64,000 nucleotides of DNA from CAVQBJ01 sp963819075. GTDB taxonomy: Bacteria > Actinomycetota > Thermoleophilia > Solirubrobacterales > Solirubrobacteraceae. Under the pieces are notes generated by a model that saw nothing but the letters and a program-made list of their open reading frames with translations, searched no databases and was not told where the DNA came from. Shown here one piece after another: positions 50,897-59,013 of the stretch. Position 1 is the stretch's first letter; the number at the start of each line of letters is the position of its first letter. Both the position numbers and the translations under genes were made by a program. The stretch covers positions 372,001 through 436,000 of the forward strand of contig CAWFUP010000004.1 of the NCBI GenBank assembly GCA_963819075.1, written 5' to 3'.

Positions 50897-51017
50897 GACA
50901 CGGCTCCTCTTCTCCGGGGCTACTCACCCTAGCGACCCCTGCCGCTCGGCCGTGCCGGCTTGCCGTCCTACACTCGCGGCGGGGGATCAGCCGTCCAACG
51001 CGATCAAGGAGGCGTCG

Positions 51018-51452
51018 ATGCCCAAGCCGATCTACACCGCCGAGGCCCACGTCGAAGGCGGCCGCGCCAACGGGCACGGCGCCACGAGCGACGGAGCGCT
51101 CGAGGTCGACCTGCGTCTGCCGGTCGAGATGGGCGGCCAGGGCGGCGGCACCAACCCCGAGGAGCTGTTCGCCGTCGGCTACGCCTCCTGCTTCGAGAGC
51201 GCGCTCGGTGCGGCGGCGCGCCGTCAGAAGCTGGAGCTGGACGACGCCGCGGTCGACGCCAAGGTCTCGCTCCTGCCGACGGAGGAGCGCGGCTTTCGCC
51301 TTGCCGTCGAGCTCGACGTCACGCTCCCGTCGGTGACCGACGCCGAGCAGGCGGCAGAGCTCGTGCGCACGGCGCACGGGATCTGCCCGTACTCGAATGC
51401 GACGCGCGGCAACATCGAGGTCGTCCTCACCGCGAACGGCGAGAACGTGTAG
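51018..51452 (+). CDS. ohr: Organic hydroperoxide resistance protein
   Basis: A 144-residue Ohr-type OsmC protein, which reduces organic and fatty acid hydroperoxides. It starts PKPIYTAEAHVEGGRANGH and has both redox cysteines: LFAVGYASCFESALGAAAR (near residue 60) and HGICPYSNATRGNIEVVL (near 123). Conserved GGTNPEELFAVGYA supports Ohr over plain OsmC. AGGAGG lies just before the ATG. It is convergent with the TetR gene and overlaps its last 26 bases. No OhrR regulator is next to it. Confidence 0.92.
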   Translation: MPKPIYTAEAHVEGGRANGHGATSDGALEVDLRLPVEMGGQGGGTNPEELFAVGYASCFESALGAAARRQKLELDDAAVDAKVSLLPTEERGFRLAVELDVTLPSVTDAEQAAELVRTAHGICPYSNATRGNIEVVLTANGENV

Positions 51453-52212
51453 ACGCGGCGTGTCGTGCGTCGCGAGACGCTGCGCGGCGCGAGGCCGACG
51501 ACCGCGGGGCGCCGTCGGTCGACGCGTGCCCGTTGTCGGGCGGATGCCACTGGGGCATGCCGAGCGCGATCAGCCGCAGCTGGTTCTCGGCCGTGCGTAC
51601 GACCTCGGCCTCAGCGCGCGGATCGTCCTCGCCGGCGTCGAGCAACGCCTCGGCGGTGGACACCATCGTGTTGACCATCAGCGCGGCGATCATCTGCAGG
51701 TCATCCGAGCTCCATTCGCGCAGCACGGGGAAGCGCGAGAGATCGGTGGCCAGCTCACTCGAGAAGAGGCGGATCTCGCTGCGGATGGCCCGGCGCAGAG
51801 CCGGCACCCCGCTCGAGCGCTCGCGCGCGATGAAGCGGAAGTGCAGCCGGTGCTGTTGCACGGATTGGGCAAGGATGCCGACCGAGCCGCGGATGATCCC
51901 CGTGTAATCGGCGCCGTCCTCGCGCGCCCCGCGTAGCATCTCGCGCAGGCTGCGAAACGACTCGTCGACCAGCGCGAACCCGAGCTCGTCGAGGTCTCCG
52001 AAGTGGCGGTAGAAGCCGGTCGGAACGATCCCTGCCTCGCGTGCGACCTCACGCAGGCTGAGGCTCGAGAAGCCGCGCTCGTCGACGAGGCGCAGCGCCG
52101 CATCCATGAGCGCCTGACGGGTGCGTTGCTTGCGCTCCGCCCGAGTCTCAAGTGTCGGAGAAGGATGCCGATGTCTGCGAGTACGAGCGTTCACGGGGTG
52201 ATTGTGACCCAT
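51427..52212 (-). CDS. TetR-family repressor of the desaturase operon (DesT/FabR-like)
   Basis: About 261 residues from the ATG at 52212 (255 from the GTG at 52194). The DNA-binding part reads TRQALMDAALRLVDERGFSS, LSLREVAREAGIVPTGFYRH, FGDLDELGFALVDESF, the close match of which to FabR and DesT is notable. The C-terminal domain has FRFIARERSSGVPALRRAI. The divergent genes encode a desaturase and its reductase, the same arrangement as DesT-desCB, so it probably senses the acyl-CoA pool and controls unsaturated fatty acid levels. The tail from about residue 230 is low complexity and overlaps the ohr end. The early start lies inside a palindrome. Confidence 0.82.
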   Translation of the reverse strand: MGHNHPVNARTRRHRHPSPTLETRAERKQRTRQALMDAALRLVDERGFSSLSLREVAREAGIVPTGFYRHFGDLDELGFALVDESFRSLREMLRGAREDGADYTGIIRGSVGILAQSVQQHRLHFRFIARERSSGVPALRRAIRSEIRLFSSELATDLSRFPVLREWSSDDLQMIAALMVNTMVSTAEALLDAGEDDPRAEAEVVRTAENQLRLIALGMPQWHPPDNGHASTDGAPRSSASRRAASRDARHAASTRSRRSR

Positions 52213-52218
52213 GTCACA
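52203..52218. promoter_or_regulatory. CRP-type palindrome between TetR and reductase genes
   Basis: TGTGACCCATGTCACA matches the CRP/FNR-family consensus TGTGA-N6-TCACA exactly. It overlaps the first codons of the TetR gene and lies upstream of the reductase promoter's -35 box by about 20 bases. Confidence 0.65.
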
Positions 52219-52238
52219 CAGCGGTCGGCGCTACCGCG

Positions 52239-52267
52239 TTGACAGGCTTCGGGATCATCGCTACCTT
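52239..52267 (+). promoter_or_regulatory. Promoter of the reductase-desaturase operon
   Basis: A perfect -35 TTGACA (52239-52244), 17-base spacer and -10 TACCTT (52262-52267). The predicted start point near 52274 is only a few bases before the reductase ATG, so the mRNA would be nearly leaderless. Confidence 0.75.
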
Positions 52268-52268
52268 C

Positions 52269-52286
52269 AGTGTACAGATGTTCACT
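52269..52286. promoter_or_regulatory. Operator palindrome over the transcription start
   Basis: AGTGTACAGATGTTCACT is an 8-bp inverted repeat (one mismatch) with a 2-base centre, of the kind bound by DesT and FabR. It begins two bases after the -10 box and includes the ATG. Confidence 0.75.
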
Positions 52287-53444
52287 CAGTTGTGGAGAAC
52301 TACGCACGCCGGCCCAGCGGCGCCGGCTACCCAGCCGAAGGGCCTTCCCTCGCCGCGCTCGCTCGTGCGCTCCGTCGCCGGCTCGAGCCTGCTGGGAGCG
52401 CTGACCGCGCCGCACGGCGTCGATCGCTACCTCGAGATCGTCCGCCCGAGCCTGTCGCTCACCGACCTGCGCGCCGAGGTCGTCCACGTCCGCCGCCAGA
52501 CCACGGATAGCGTCACGCTGCGCCTGCGCCCGAACGCCCCGTGGAAGGGCTTCGACGCCGGCCAGTTCGTCAGCGTCACCGTCGAGGTCGACGGCGTTCG
52601 GCGCTCGCGCTGCTATTCGCCCGCAAGCTCGGCCCACGCCAAGGATCGCCATCTCGAGCTGACGCTGCGCGCCCACCCGCACGGCCTTGTCTCCCGCCAT
52701 CTGCGTGAGATGGCCCGGCCCGGCCTCGTGGTCGACCTCGCGCCGGCCGACGGTGACTTCGTGCTCCCGCGCGTGCGCCCGGAGCGGCTGCTGCTCGTCA
52801 GCGGCGGCAGCGGGATCACGCCGGTGCTGTCGATGCTGCGCACGCTCTGCGACGAAGGTCACGCCGACCCCGTCACGTTCCTGCACTACGCGCGCAGCGA
52901 GCGCAGCGTCACCTATCGCTCCGAGCTCGCCGCGATCGTTGAGCGAAGCCCCAACGTGCGAGCGGTACACGTGTACACCCGCGAGCGCTCGCCCGGCCGC
53001 GGGCCGGGCCACTTGACACGCGCGCGACTGGAGGCGCTCGCCCCCGATGTTCTCGGCGTGCCGGCGTACGTCTGCGGTCCCCCGTCTCTCATCGAGTCGG
53101 TCCGCGACCTGTGGACGGCGGTCGGCGCCGAGGACCACGTCCACAGCGAGAGTTTCCTGCCGGTGCGCGTCGCCCCGCCGGCCGACGGCCTGTCGGGCAC
53201 CGTGCGCTTCCGCTCGAGCGCCCTGCAGGCCGCCAACTCCGGGGCCACCCTGCTCGAGCAGGCCGAATCGGCGGGTCTGCGCCCGCGCCACGGCTGCCGC
53301 ATGGGCATCTGCCACACCTGCACGTGCCGCAAGCTCGCCGGCCAGGTGCGCAACGTGCACACCGGTGAGCTCTCCTCCGCCGAGGAGGAGGACATCCAGA
53401 TTTGTTCGTCGGTACCTGCCGGTGACGTCGAGCTCGACCTCTAG
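52278..53444 (+). CDS. Ferredoxin reductase with FAD, NAD and 2Fe-2S domains
   Basis: About 388 residues. An N-terminal helix region is followed by the FAD domain (VTLRLRPNAPWKGFDAGQFV, RRSRCYSPASS), the NAD domain (LLLVSGGSGITPVLSMLRTL, YVCGPPSLIESVRDLW), and a plant-type 2Fe-2S domain with cysteines in RHGCRMGICHTCTCRKLAG and ICSSV. It passes electrons from NAD(P)H to the desaturase encoded just downstream, as in the mycobacterial DesA3 system. The ATG at 52278 is used because promoter and operator fall immediately before it. It is the first gene of the operon. Confidence 0.9.
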   Translation: MFTQLWRTTHAGPAAPATQPKGLPSPRSLVRSVAGSSLLGALTAPHGVDRYLEIVRPSLSLTDLRAEVVHVRRQTTDSVTLRLRPNAPWKGFDAGQFVSVTVEVDGVRRSRCYSPASSAHAKDRHLELTLRAHPHGLVSRHLREMARPGLVVDLAPADGDFVLPRVRPERLLLVSGGSGITPVLSMLRTLCDEGHADPVTFLHYARSERSVTYRSELAAIVERSPNVRAVHVYTRERSPGRGPGHLTRARLEALAPDVLGVPAYVCGPPSLIESVRDLWTAVGAEDHVHSESFLPVRVAPPADGLSGTVRFRSSALQAANSGATLLEQAESAGLRPRHGCRMGICHTCTCRKLAGQVRNVHTGELSSAEEEDIQICSSVPAGDVELDL

Positions 53445-53463
53445 ATCGACCGAGGAGACCCCC

Positions 53464-54714
53464 TTGATCAAGGCCGCCCCCCACATGACCCCCGAGCAGA
53501 TCGAGTCCCTCGGCGAGGAGCTCGACGCGCTGCGACAGCGCGTGCTCGACGATCTCGGCGAGCGTGACGTCAACTACATGCGCAACGTTATCCGCGCGCA
53601 GCGCGCGCTCGAGGTGGCCGGCCGCGGCCTGCTCTTCCTGTCGATCCTGCCGCCGGCCTGGCTCGGCGGCGTCGGCGCGCTCTCGCTGTCAAAGATCCTC
53701 GACAACATGGAGATCGGCCACAACCTTATGCACGGGCAGTACGACTGGACCGGCGACCCGACGCTGTCGGGCCACGGGTTCGAGTGGGACACCGCGTGCC
53801 CGGGCGAGCAGTGGCGCCACTCGCACAACTACATGCACCACACGTTCACGAACATCGTGGGCAAGGACCGCGACATCGGCTACGGGATGCTGCGAATGTC
53901 CGAGGACCAGAAGTGGGACCCCTATTACCTCGGCAACCCGCTCTACGCGCTGTTGCTCGCGATGTTCTTCCAGTACGGCGTGGCGTTCCACGACCTCGAG
54001 ATCGAGCGCATGCGCAGCGGCCGCTTCGACTGGAGCGAGAAGCGCGAAATGGCCGGGCAGATCTGGCGCAAGGTCCGCCAGCAGACGCTCAAGGACTACG
54101 TGCTCTTTCCCCTGCTCGCCGGGCCGCAGGCCCCGCTCGTGCTCGCCGGCGACGCGACGGCCAACCTCGTGCGCAACGTGTGGGCGTTCATGATCATCTT
54201 CTGCGGGCACTTCCCCGACGGGACCGACGAGTTCAGCGTCGAGGAGGCCGAGAACGAGACGCGCGGCGGCTGGTACCTTCGCCAGATGCTCGGCTCCTCC
54301 AACCTGACGGGCAGCAAGCTCTTCCACATCCTCTCGGGGAACCTCAGCCACCAGATCGAGCATCACCTGTTCCCCGACATCCCCGCGCACCGCTACGCCG
54401 AGATCTCGGTCGAGGTGCGCGAGATCTGCGAGCGCTACGGGCTCGCATACCACACCGGACCGCTGCCCAAGCAGTTCGGCTCGGTCGTCCGCAAGATCTG
54501 GCGCCTCGCGCTGCCGGGCGGACCGAGCAACGAGAAGGAGAGCCTGTCGCCGGCCACGGCCAAGCCCGCGCCGGCCAAGCGCCCCGCGGCAAAGGCCTCG
54601 ACCGCCAATCGCACGGCGGCCACGGACAAGGCGACTCGCACTGCCACGACCCGCAGCGGCGCTACCGCGAAGCCGGCGGCGAAGCGGGCAGCGCCGCGCC
54701 GCCGGGCAGCCTGA
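53464..54714 (+). CDS. Membrane fatty acid desaturase (DesA3-like) with Lys/Ala-rich tail
   Basis: About 416 residues. The three histidine boxes are IGHNLMHGQYD (near residue 85), WRHSHNYMHHTF (near 120) and LSHQIEHHLFPD (near 300), holding the di-iron site that inserts a double bond in acyl chains. Two hydrophobic pairs span the membrane. The TTG at 53464 has GAGGAG six bases before it, which supports it over the later ATG at 53485. The last 55 residues (from SPATAKPAPAKRPAAKAST on) are nearly all Ala, Lys, Thr, Arg and Pro, like histone H1-type tails, and are not part of the family. It follows the reductase by 19 bases. Confidence 0.92.
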   Translation: MIKAAPHMTPEQIESLGEELDALRQRVLDDLGERDVNYMRNVIRAQRALEVAGRGLLFLSILPPAWLGGVGALSLSKILDNMEIGHNLMHGQYDWTGDPTLSGHGFEWDTACPGEQWRHSHNYMHHTFTNIVGKDRDIGYGMLRMSEDQKWDPYYLGNPLYALLLAMFFQYGVAFHDLEIERMRSGRFDWSEKREMAGQIWRKVRQQTLKDYVLFPLLAGPQAPLVLAGDATANLVRNVWAFMIIFCGHFPDGTDEFSVEEAENETRGGWYLRQMLGSSNLTGSKLFHILSGNLSHQIEHHLFPDIPAHRYAEISVEVREICERYGLAYHTGPLPKQFGSVVRKIWRLALPGGPSNEKESLSPATAKPAPAKRPAAKASTANRTAATDKATRTATTRSGATAKPAAKRAAPRRRAA

Positions 54715-54735
54715 CGGCTCGCGGGCGCCTGGGCG

Positions 54736-56985
54736 CTACGGCCCGCTCCCGACGGTGATCGTGACCGTCGAGGAGAACGTGTCTGAGCTTGGCGTCTTGA
54801 TCAACTGCTTCGCCGGTACCTGGATCAAGAAGTTCAACGCGAGGCTGGCTCCACCGGACCCGGTGCCCACAGCAGCGTCGAAGAGCTTAGTGGCCGTGCC
54901 GCTCGTCGTTCCAAGCGGCGCGGTCGGATACCCGACCGAGTTCGTCGGCAGCGAGCAGGTGTCTGTCGTCGCGGTGGCCGTCGCGGCGGTGAGCGTCGGG
55001 CTCGGGAGCGTGTCGGTTCCGTCGGTGAAGGTGGTGGCGTAGGCGCTGATGTTCCAGCCGGCGAGCAATCCGGTCTCGTCGTCGGGGTTCAAGGTCAGGC
55101 TGCCGGTGGTGGACTGGTTGGTGCCATTGAGGACGAGCGGCGCAAACGTGAGCGTCGAGGGGCTCCCCAGGCTGAGCGCGCCCCCGGTGCACGAGTATTG
55201 GTCGATGGTCCCGCCAGCTCCCACCGCCCAGCCCCGGGAGAGGCCGCTCGGGAACGAAACGGCTTGAAGCGTGTTCGTGGTGCCGGAGGTCTGCGCGCTC
55301 CAGGTCGTACCGCCGTTGGTGGTCGCGACGATCGTTCCGGTCGCGCCGACCGCGAAGCAGACGGTCGTGAACGGGCAGGAGATGCCGTCGAGGGCGTTAG
55401 CGGTACCCGAGGTCTGCGTGGCCCAGGTCGTGCCGCCGTTGATGGTCGCGTCGATCGTTCCGGCGGCGCCGACCGCGAAGCAGGTGGTCGCGCTCGGGCA
55501 GGAGATCGCGTTCAGCGCGTTGGCGGTATGCGAGGTCTGCGTGGCCCAGGTGACGCCGGCGTTGGCGGTGGCGTCGATCGTTCCGCCGGCGCCCACTGCG
55601 AAGCAGGTGGTCGCGCTCGGGCAGGAGATCGCGTTCAGCGCGTTGGCGGTATGCGAGGTCTGCGTGGCCCAGACAACGCCAGCGGTGGCGGTGGCGTCGA
55701 TCGTTCCGGCCGCGCCGACCGCGAAGCAAGCGGTCGCCAGCGGGCAGGAGATCCCGTTCAGCGCGCTGGCGGTATTCGAGGTCTGCGCCGTCCAGGTGGT
55801 GCCCGTGGTGGTGGCGTCGATGGTTCCGGCCGCTCCGACCACGAAGCAGTCAACGATGCTCGCGCAGGCGATGGCATTGAGCTGGTTGGTGGTCGGCGAG
55901 GTCCGGGGGATCCACGTCGATCCGTTGGTGGTAGCCAGGATCGTCCCCCCGGCCCCGGCCGCGAAGCAGGCGTTCGCGGTCCAACAGAAGACTCCATAGA
56001 GGGCGTTGGTCGTGCCCGTACTCAGGATGGACCAGCTCGTGCCGTTGGTGGTGCTGAGGATCGTCTCGGTGGCGCCGACGATGAGGCATGCGGTCGTGCT
56101 CAGACAGGAGATCTGGATGAGCTGATTGGGACTGGGATCGGTCTGGGCCGACCAGGTCGTGAGGTTGGTGGTGGCGAGGATCGTCCCGGCGCCGGCGGCG
56201 AAGCAGTCGGTCGTGCTCGGACAGGCGACCCCATAGAGGTCGGTCGCCCCCACCGTCTGGTGAGCCCAGCTGGTGCCGTTGGTGGTGGTCGTGATCGCTC
56301 CGGCCGCCCCGACCGCGGCGCACGTGGTCGTGCTGGCGGCACACGAGACGCGATAGAGGACCTGCGTGCCCGAGGTCTGGGTCGCCCACGTCGTGCCGTT
56401 GGTGGTCACGTCGATGGTCCCGGCGGCCCCGACCGCGAAGCAGTGCGTGGTGGTCACGCAGGCAACCCCGTAGAACGCCTGGGTGCTGTTAGAGGTTTGG
56501 TTGGCCCAGGTCGTGAGGTTGGTCGTCACGGCGATCACCCCGTTGATCCCGGCGGCGAAGCAGGTGGTGGTCGCCCACACGCACGCAACCGCGCTGTACT
56601 GGTTCGCGCCGAGGGTCTGGGTGGTCCAGGTCGAACCCCCATTGGTGGTCACGTCGATCAATCCGGCCTGCCCGACCACGATGCAGTCGCTGACGGTCGC
56701 GCAGGAGACTCCCTTCAGGTTCTGGGTGGTGTTCGACGTCTCGGGAGTCCAACTGGAGCCGCTGTCGGTGGAGACGGCGATCGTCCCGCTGTCCCCGGCG
56801 GCGTAGCAGGTGGTGCTGCCAGGCGCACAGAAGACCGCGCCGACGTTGATGTTCGCGGGCTGGGGCACCCACGTCTCGGCGCTGGCCGGGGGCGCGCAGG
56901 CCAGCGTCAGGGCAACGCTCCAACAGGCCGCGATTGCGCTTAGCGAGAGCGCGAACCGGGTCACACGTGCGCGTCGAGTAGCCAC
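54736..56985 (-). CDS. Secreted repeat protein with C-terminal WxL-like domain
   Basis: A 749-residue exported protein (signal FALSLSAIAACWSVALTLAC, PPASA). Residues 45-590 are 13 repeats of about 41 residues plus a partial 14th, each reading like CPSATTCFAVGAAGTIDAT and ending TWATQTS, with a Cys pair 6-7 residues apart. They resemble YCF48/BNR-type beta-propeller blades. The last 150 residues resemble a WxL domain (LSLGSPSTLTFAPLVLNGTN, LLAGWNISAYATTFTDGTD, DTFSSTVTITVGSGP at the end), similar to the small protein encoded at 58043. It may bind the cell wall through this domain and present the propeller outside. It is the last gene of a three-gene operon. Confidence 0.8.
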   Translation of the reverse strand: MATRRARVTRFALSLSAIAACWSVALTLACAPPASAETWVPQPANINVGAVFCAPGSTTCYAAGDSGTIAVSTDSGSSWTPETSNTTQNLKGVSCATVSDCIVVGQAGLIDVTTNGGSTWTTQTLGANQYSAVACVWATTTCFAAGINGVIAVTTNLTTWANQTSNSTQAFYGVACVTTTHCFAVGAAGTIDVTTNGTTWATQTSGTQVLYRVSCAASTTTCAAVGAAGAITTTTNGTSWAHQTVGATDLYGVACPSTTDCFAAGAGTILATTNLTTWSAQTDPSPNQLIQISCLSTTACLIVGATETILSTTNGTSWSILSTGTTNALYGVFCWTANACFAAGAGGTILATTNGSTWIPRTSPTTNQLNAIACASIVDCFVVGAAGTIDATTTGTTWTAQTSNTASALNGISCPLATACFAVGAAGTIDATATAGVVWATQTSHTANALNAISCPSATTCFAVGAGGTIDATANAGVTWATQTSHTANALNAISCPSATTCFAVGAAGTIDATINGGTTWATQTSGTANALDGISCPFTTVCFAVGATGTIVATTNGGTTWSAQTSGTTNTLQAVSFPSGLSRGWAVGAGGTIDQYSCTGGALSLGSPSTLTFAPLVLNGTNQSTTGSLTLNPDDETGLLAGWNISAYATTFTDGTDTLPSPTLTAATATATTDTCSLPTNSVGYPTAPLGTTSGTATKLFDAAVGTGSGGASLALNFLIQVPAKQLIKTPSSDTFSSTVTITVGSGP

Positions 56986-56989
56986 GGTC

Positions 56990-58039
56990 CTACATGCGCG
57001 CCGGGCGTGCTTCAGACTCCCATCGGCGCCGCCGTCGCGCGAGGATCAGCCAGAACAGGAAGCCGCAGAAGGCGAGCAGCAGGCCGAGCCCGGCCGCCGC
57101 TGCGGCCATGACCGCCGCGGACGTGCCGCGCGACCCGCCGAGACCGATGGCGTTCGGGTTCGCGGCCGTGCCGGCAAGGCCGCCCCCGAGGCGCGTCAGG
57201 ACACGGTAGGTCACCGGCGGGCCGCAGCCGGTCACCGTCGCGCTCGCCGCATAGCTGCCAGCTTGCAGCGCCCGCGGCCACGCGAAGGGATACGGGATCG
57301 TGTCGCCCGGCAGCACCGTGTCGAGCGGCCGCGTGATCGTCGGCTGCACGCCGTGGGAGCCGGCGAGCGTGACCGCGAGCGTCGGCTTGCACAGGCGCAG
57401 GCCGGTGTTGCCGAGCGTGACGATGACCGCCGGCACCTGCGTCCCCGGCAGCGAGGACAGGCGCAGCCCGCTCAGGGTCCCCTGCGAGTGAGCGGCGCCC
57501 GGCACCTCCATGAGGATGCCGACGACGGCGCGCACCACCTCCGTGATCGAGAAGTGTCCGGCTGAGCGCTGCGGGTGAGCGTTCTGCACGGCGAGGCCCG
57601 CGAGGTGGTCTCCGGGAGTCGCGCCCGCCGGGACCGTCACGGCAAAGCTGATCGTGCGCGTGCTCCGGCCTGGGATGGTGAGGAAATTCACGGCGGGCGT
57701 GACCCACCGGCCGGCCTTGCGCAGCGGGTCCTGCGCGTCGCCGTAGACGGAGCCTGACGTCGCGCCGGTGAGACCGTCCACCGGGTAGACGCGCAGCTGG
57801 ATCGTCGACGGCCCGGTGTTGTCGACGACGACCTGATCGTTGATCGTCTGACCGGGCCGCGCCGTCTCGATGAAGTAGGCCCGCGTCGCGGAATTGTTCG
57901 GGTCGAAATGCGACGGGCGCACGCTGAAGCCGCCGATGCCGGCAGCCCCTCCCGCCGAGGCGGTGCCCGGCAGCATGCAACTGGCCGCCGCAAGTGCGGC
58001 GGCCAGTGCGAGGACCCGCGTGAAACCCGAGTGCTGCAT
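56990..58039 (-). CDS. DUF916-like WxL-interacting membrane protein
   Basis: A 349-residue protein with a signal peptide (LALAAALAAASCMLPGTASA), two Ig-like domains and one C-terminal membrane helix (AAVMAAAAAGLGLLLAFCGF) followed by a basic tail. The first domain has GGFSVRPSHFDPNNSATRAY, FIETARPGQTINDQVVVDN and VNFLTIPGRSTRTISFAVTV, which is the DUF916 pattern of WxL-locus proteins; in Firmicutes these hold peptidoglycan and WxL proteins at the surface. It lies three bases from the WxL-like gene on one side and four from the propeller gene on the other, so all three are one operon. Confidence 0.78.
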   Translation of the reverse strand: MQHSGFTRVLALAAALAAASCMLPGTASAGGAAGIGGFSVRPSHFDPNNSATRAYFIETARPGQTINDQVVVDNTGPSTIQLRVYPVDGLTGATSGSVYGDAQDPLRKAGRWVTPAVNFLTIPGRSTRTISFAVTVPAGATPGDHLAGLAVQNAHPQRSAGHFSITEVVRAVVGILMEVPGAAHSQGTLSGLRLSSLPGTQVPAVIVTLGNTGLRLCKPTLAVTLAGSHGVQPTITRPLDTVLPGDTIPYPFAWPRALQAGSYAASATVTGCGPPVTYRVLTRLGGGLAGTAANPNAIGLGGSRGTSAAVMAAAAAGLGLLLAFCGFLFWLILARRRRRWESEARPARM

Positions 58040-58042
58040 CCC

Positions 58043-58621
58043 TTACGGAGCGCTGATCAGCGAGAGCGTCCAGGTCGAGGTGTAGCTGCCGGCGTAGGAA
58101 TTGGCGGGGATCGCCAGCGACCAGGTCGGCGTTACCGTCTGGTTACCCATGCCGGTGTTCGAGTTCGCATCGAACATCTTGGTCGCCGTCGGCGCCACAG
58201 CGGCGGCCGGCAGCGTGTAGGGGTAGCTCACGGCCGTGCCGAGAACCGTAGCCAGCTGGCAACCGGCGGCAGCGGCGTCGCAGGCGACGCCCGGCGTCGA
58301 AGCGATCGTGGTCGCGCCCGTGCCGAGCGTGTGTGTACCGCTCGTGAACGTCGTCGACGTGGCCGTCACGTTCCAGCCCGTGCCGGAACCGGTCGCGTCA
58401 CTGACGTCGATCGCCTGGTTGGACGTGGCCGTCTGGTTGGTGCCGTTAAGGGTGTCGTTGAAGGTCACGTTCGGCGGGGCGCTTACGAACCCCAGAGTTC
58501 CGGCGGTCAGATTGGCGGTGGCCGTTGCGGCATTGGCTGCGGCGGTGCTGACAAGCATCGCGCCACAGGTCAGTCCACAGAGCAGAACCCCCCGAGTGAT
58601 GTTGCTGAGTCGTCCTCGCAT
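58043..58621 (-). CDS. Small WxL-like surface protein
   Basis: A 192-residue exported protein (signal GVLLCGLTCGAMLVSTAAAN). The body is a single WxL-like domain: a first Trp motif in GSGTGWNVTATSTTFTSGTH and a final motif in GSYTSTWTLSLISAP, with the WxL triplet WTL. It has the alternating Thr/Gly-rich beta pattern of the family. A pair of Cys (GVACDAAAAGCQLAT) is extra. It is the first gene of the operon, followed by its likely membrane partner (DUF916-like). About 390 bases upstream hold no gene and presumably the promoter. Confidence 0.78.
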   Translation of the reverse strand: MRGRLSNITRGVLLCGLTCGAMLVSTAAANAATATANLTAGTLGFVSAPPNVTFNDTLNGTNQTATSNQAIDVSDATGSGTGWNVTATSTTFTSGTHTLGTGATTIASTPGVACDAAAAGCQLATVLGTAVSYPYTLPAAAVAPTATKMFDANSNTGMGNQTVTPTWSLAIPANSYAGSYTSTWTLSLISAP

Positions 58622-59013
58622 GAGCTAGTCCTTTAGCTGTCGCTTTGCGGTCGGTCCCTCCCCCGCGTGCCGCGAGGTGCCCATCGGGGTCATGGCCTCG
58701 GCCTGACCCCACTTTGCTGAAGGCTGGGAACCAACCATGTCTCGTCCTTGCCTGGTTTCTCGGCGTACCGCGCCCAGGCTTGAATCCGGTCCACTCGCCT
58801 GGACACCTGTACGGGTAAACGGGCCAATTCGGCAGCTTCCCGGCCCCCGCGGCGGGTTCCGCCGGTGGATCTGGCGGGTTGAGGGCACCGGGGCGAAACC
58901 CGTCACAAACCTTTCCCTCCGCCGGCGAGGGGGGGCGAGTCGGCCTCGCGGCCCGCCTCGCCCGCGCGAATGGCCATGATCTATCGACCCAAGGTCAAGA
59001 TAGACTTGGCCTT
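58622..59013. other. Divergent control region between WxL operon and TetR gene
   Basis: About 390 bases with no supported gene. It should hold promoters in both directions. Near the TetR start an imperfect inverted repeat CCAAGGTCAAG/GACTTGG (about 58988-59009) overlaps a possible -10 box TAGACT (59001-59006). Confidence 0.45.

Noticed and set aside
55480..55690. Near-identical DNA repeats considered as a mobile or intergenic array
   Set aside because: They lie in frame inside the secreted propeller-like protein and encode successive blades.
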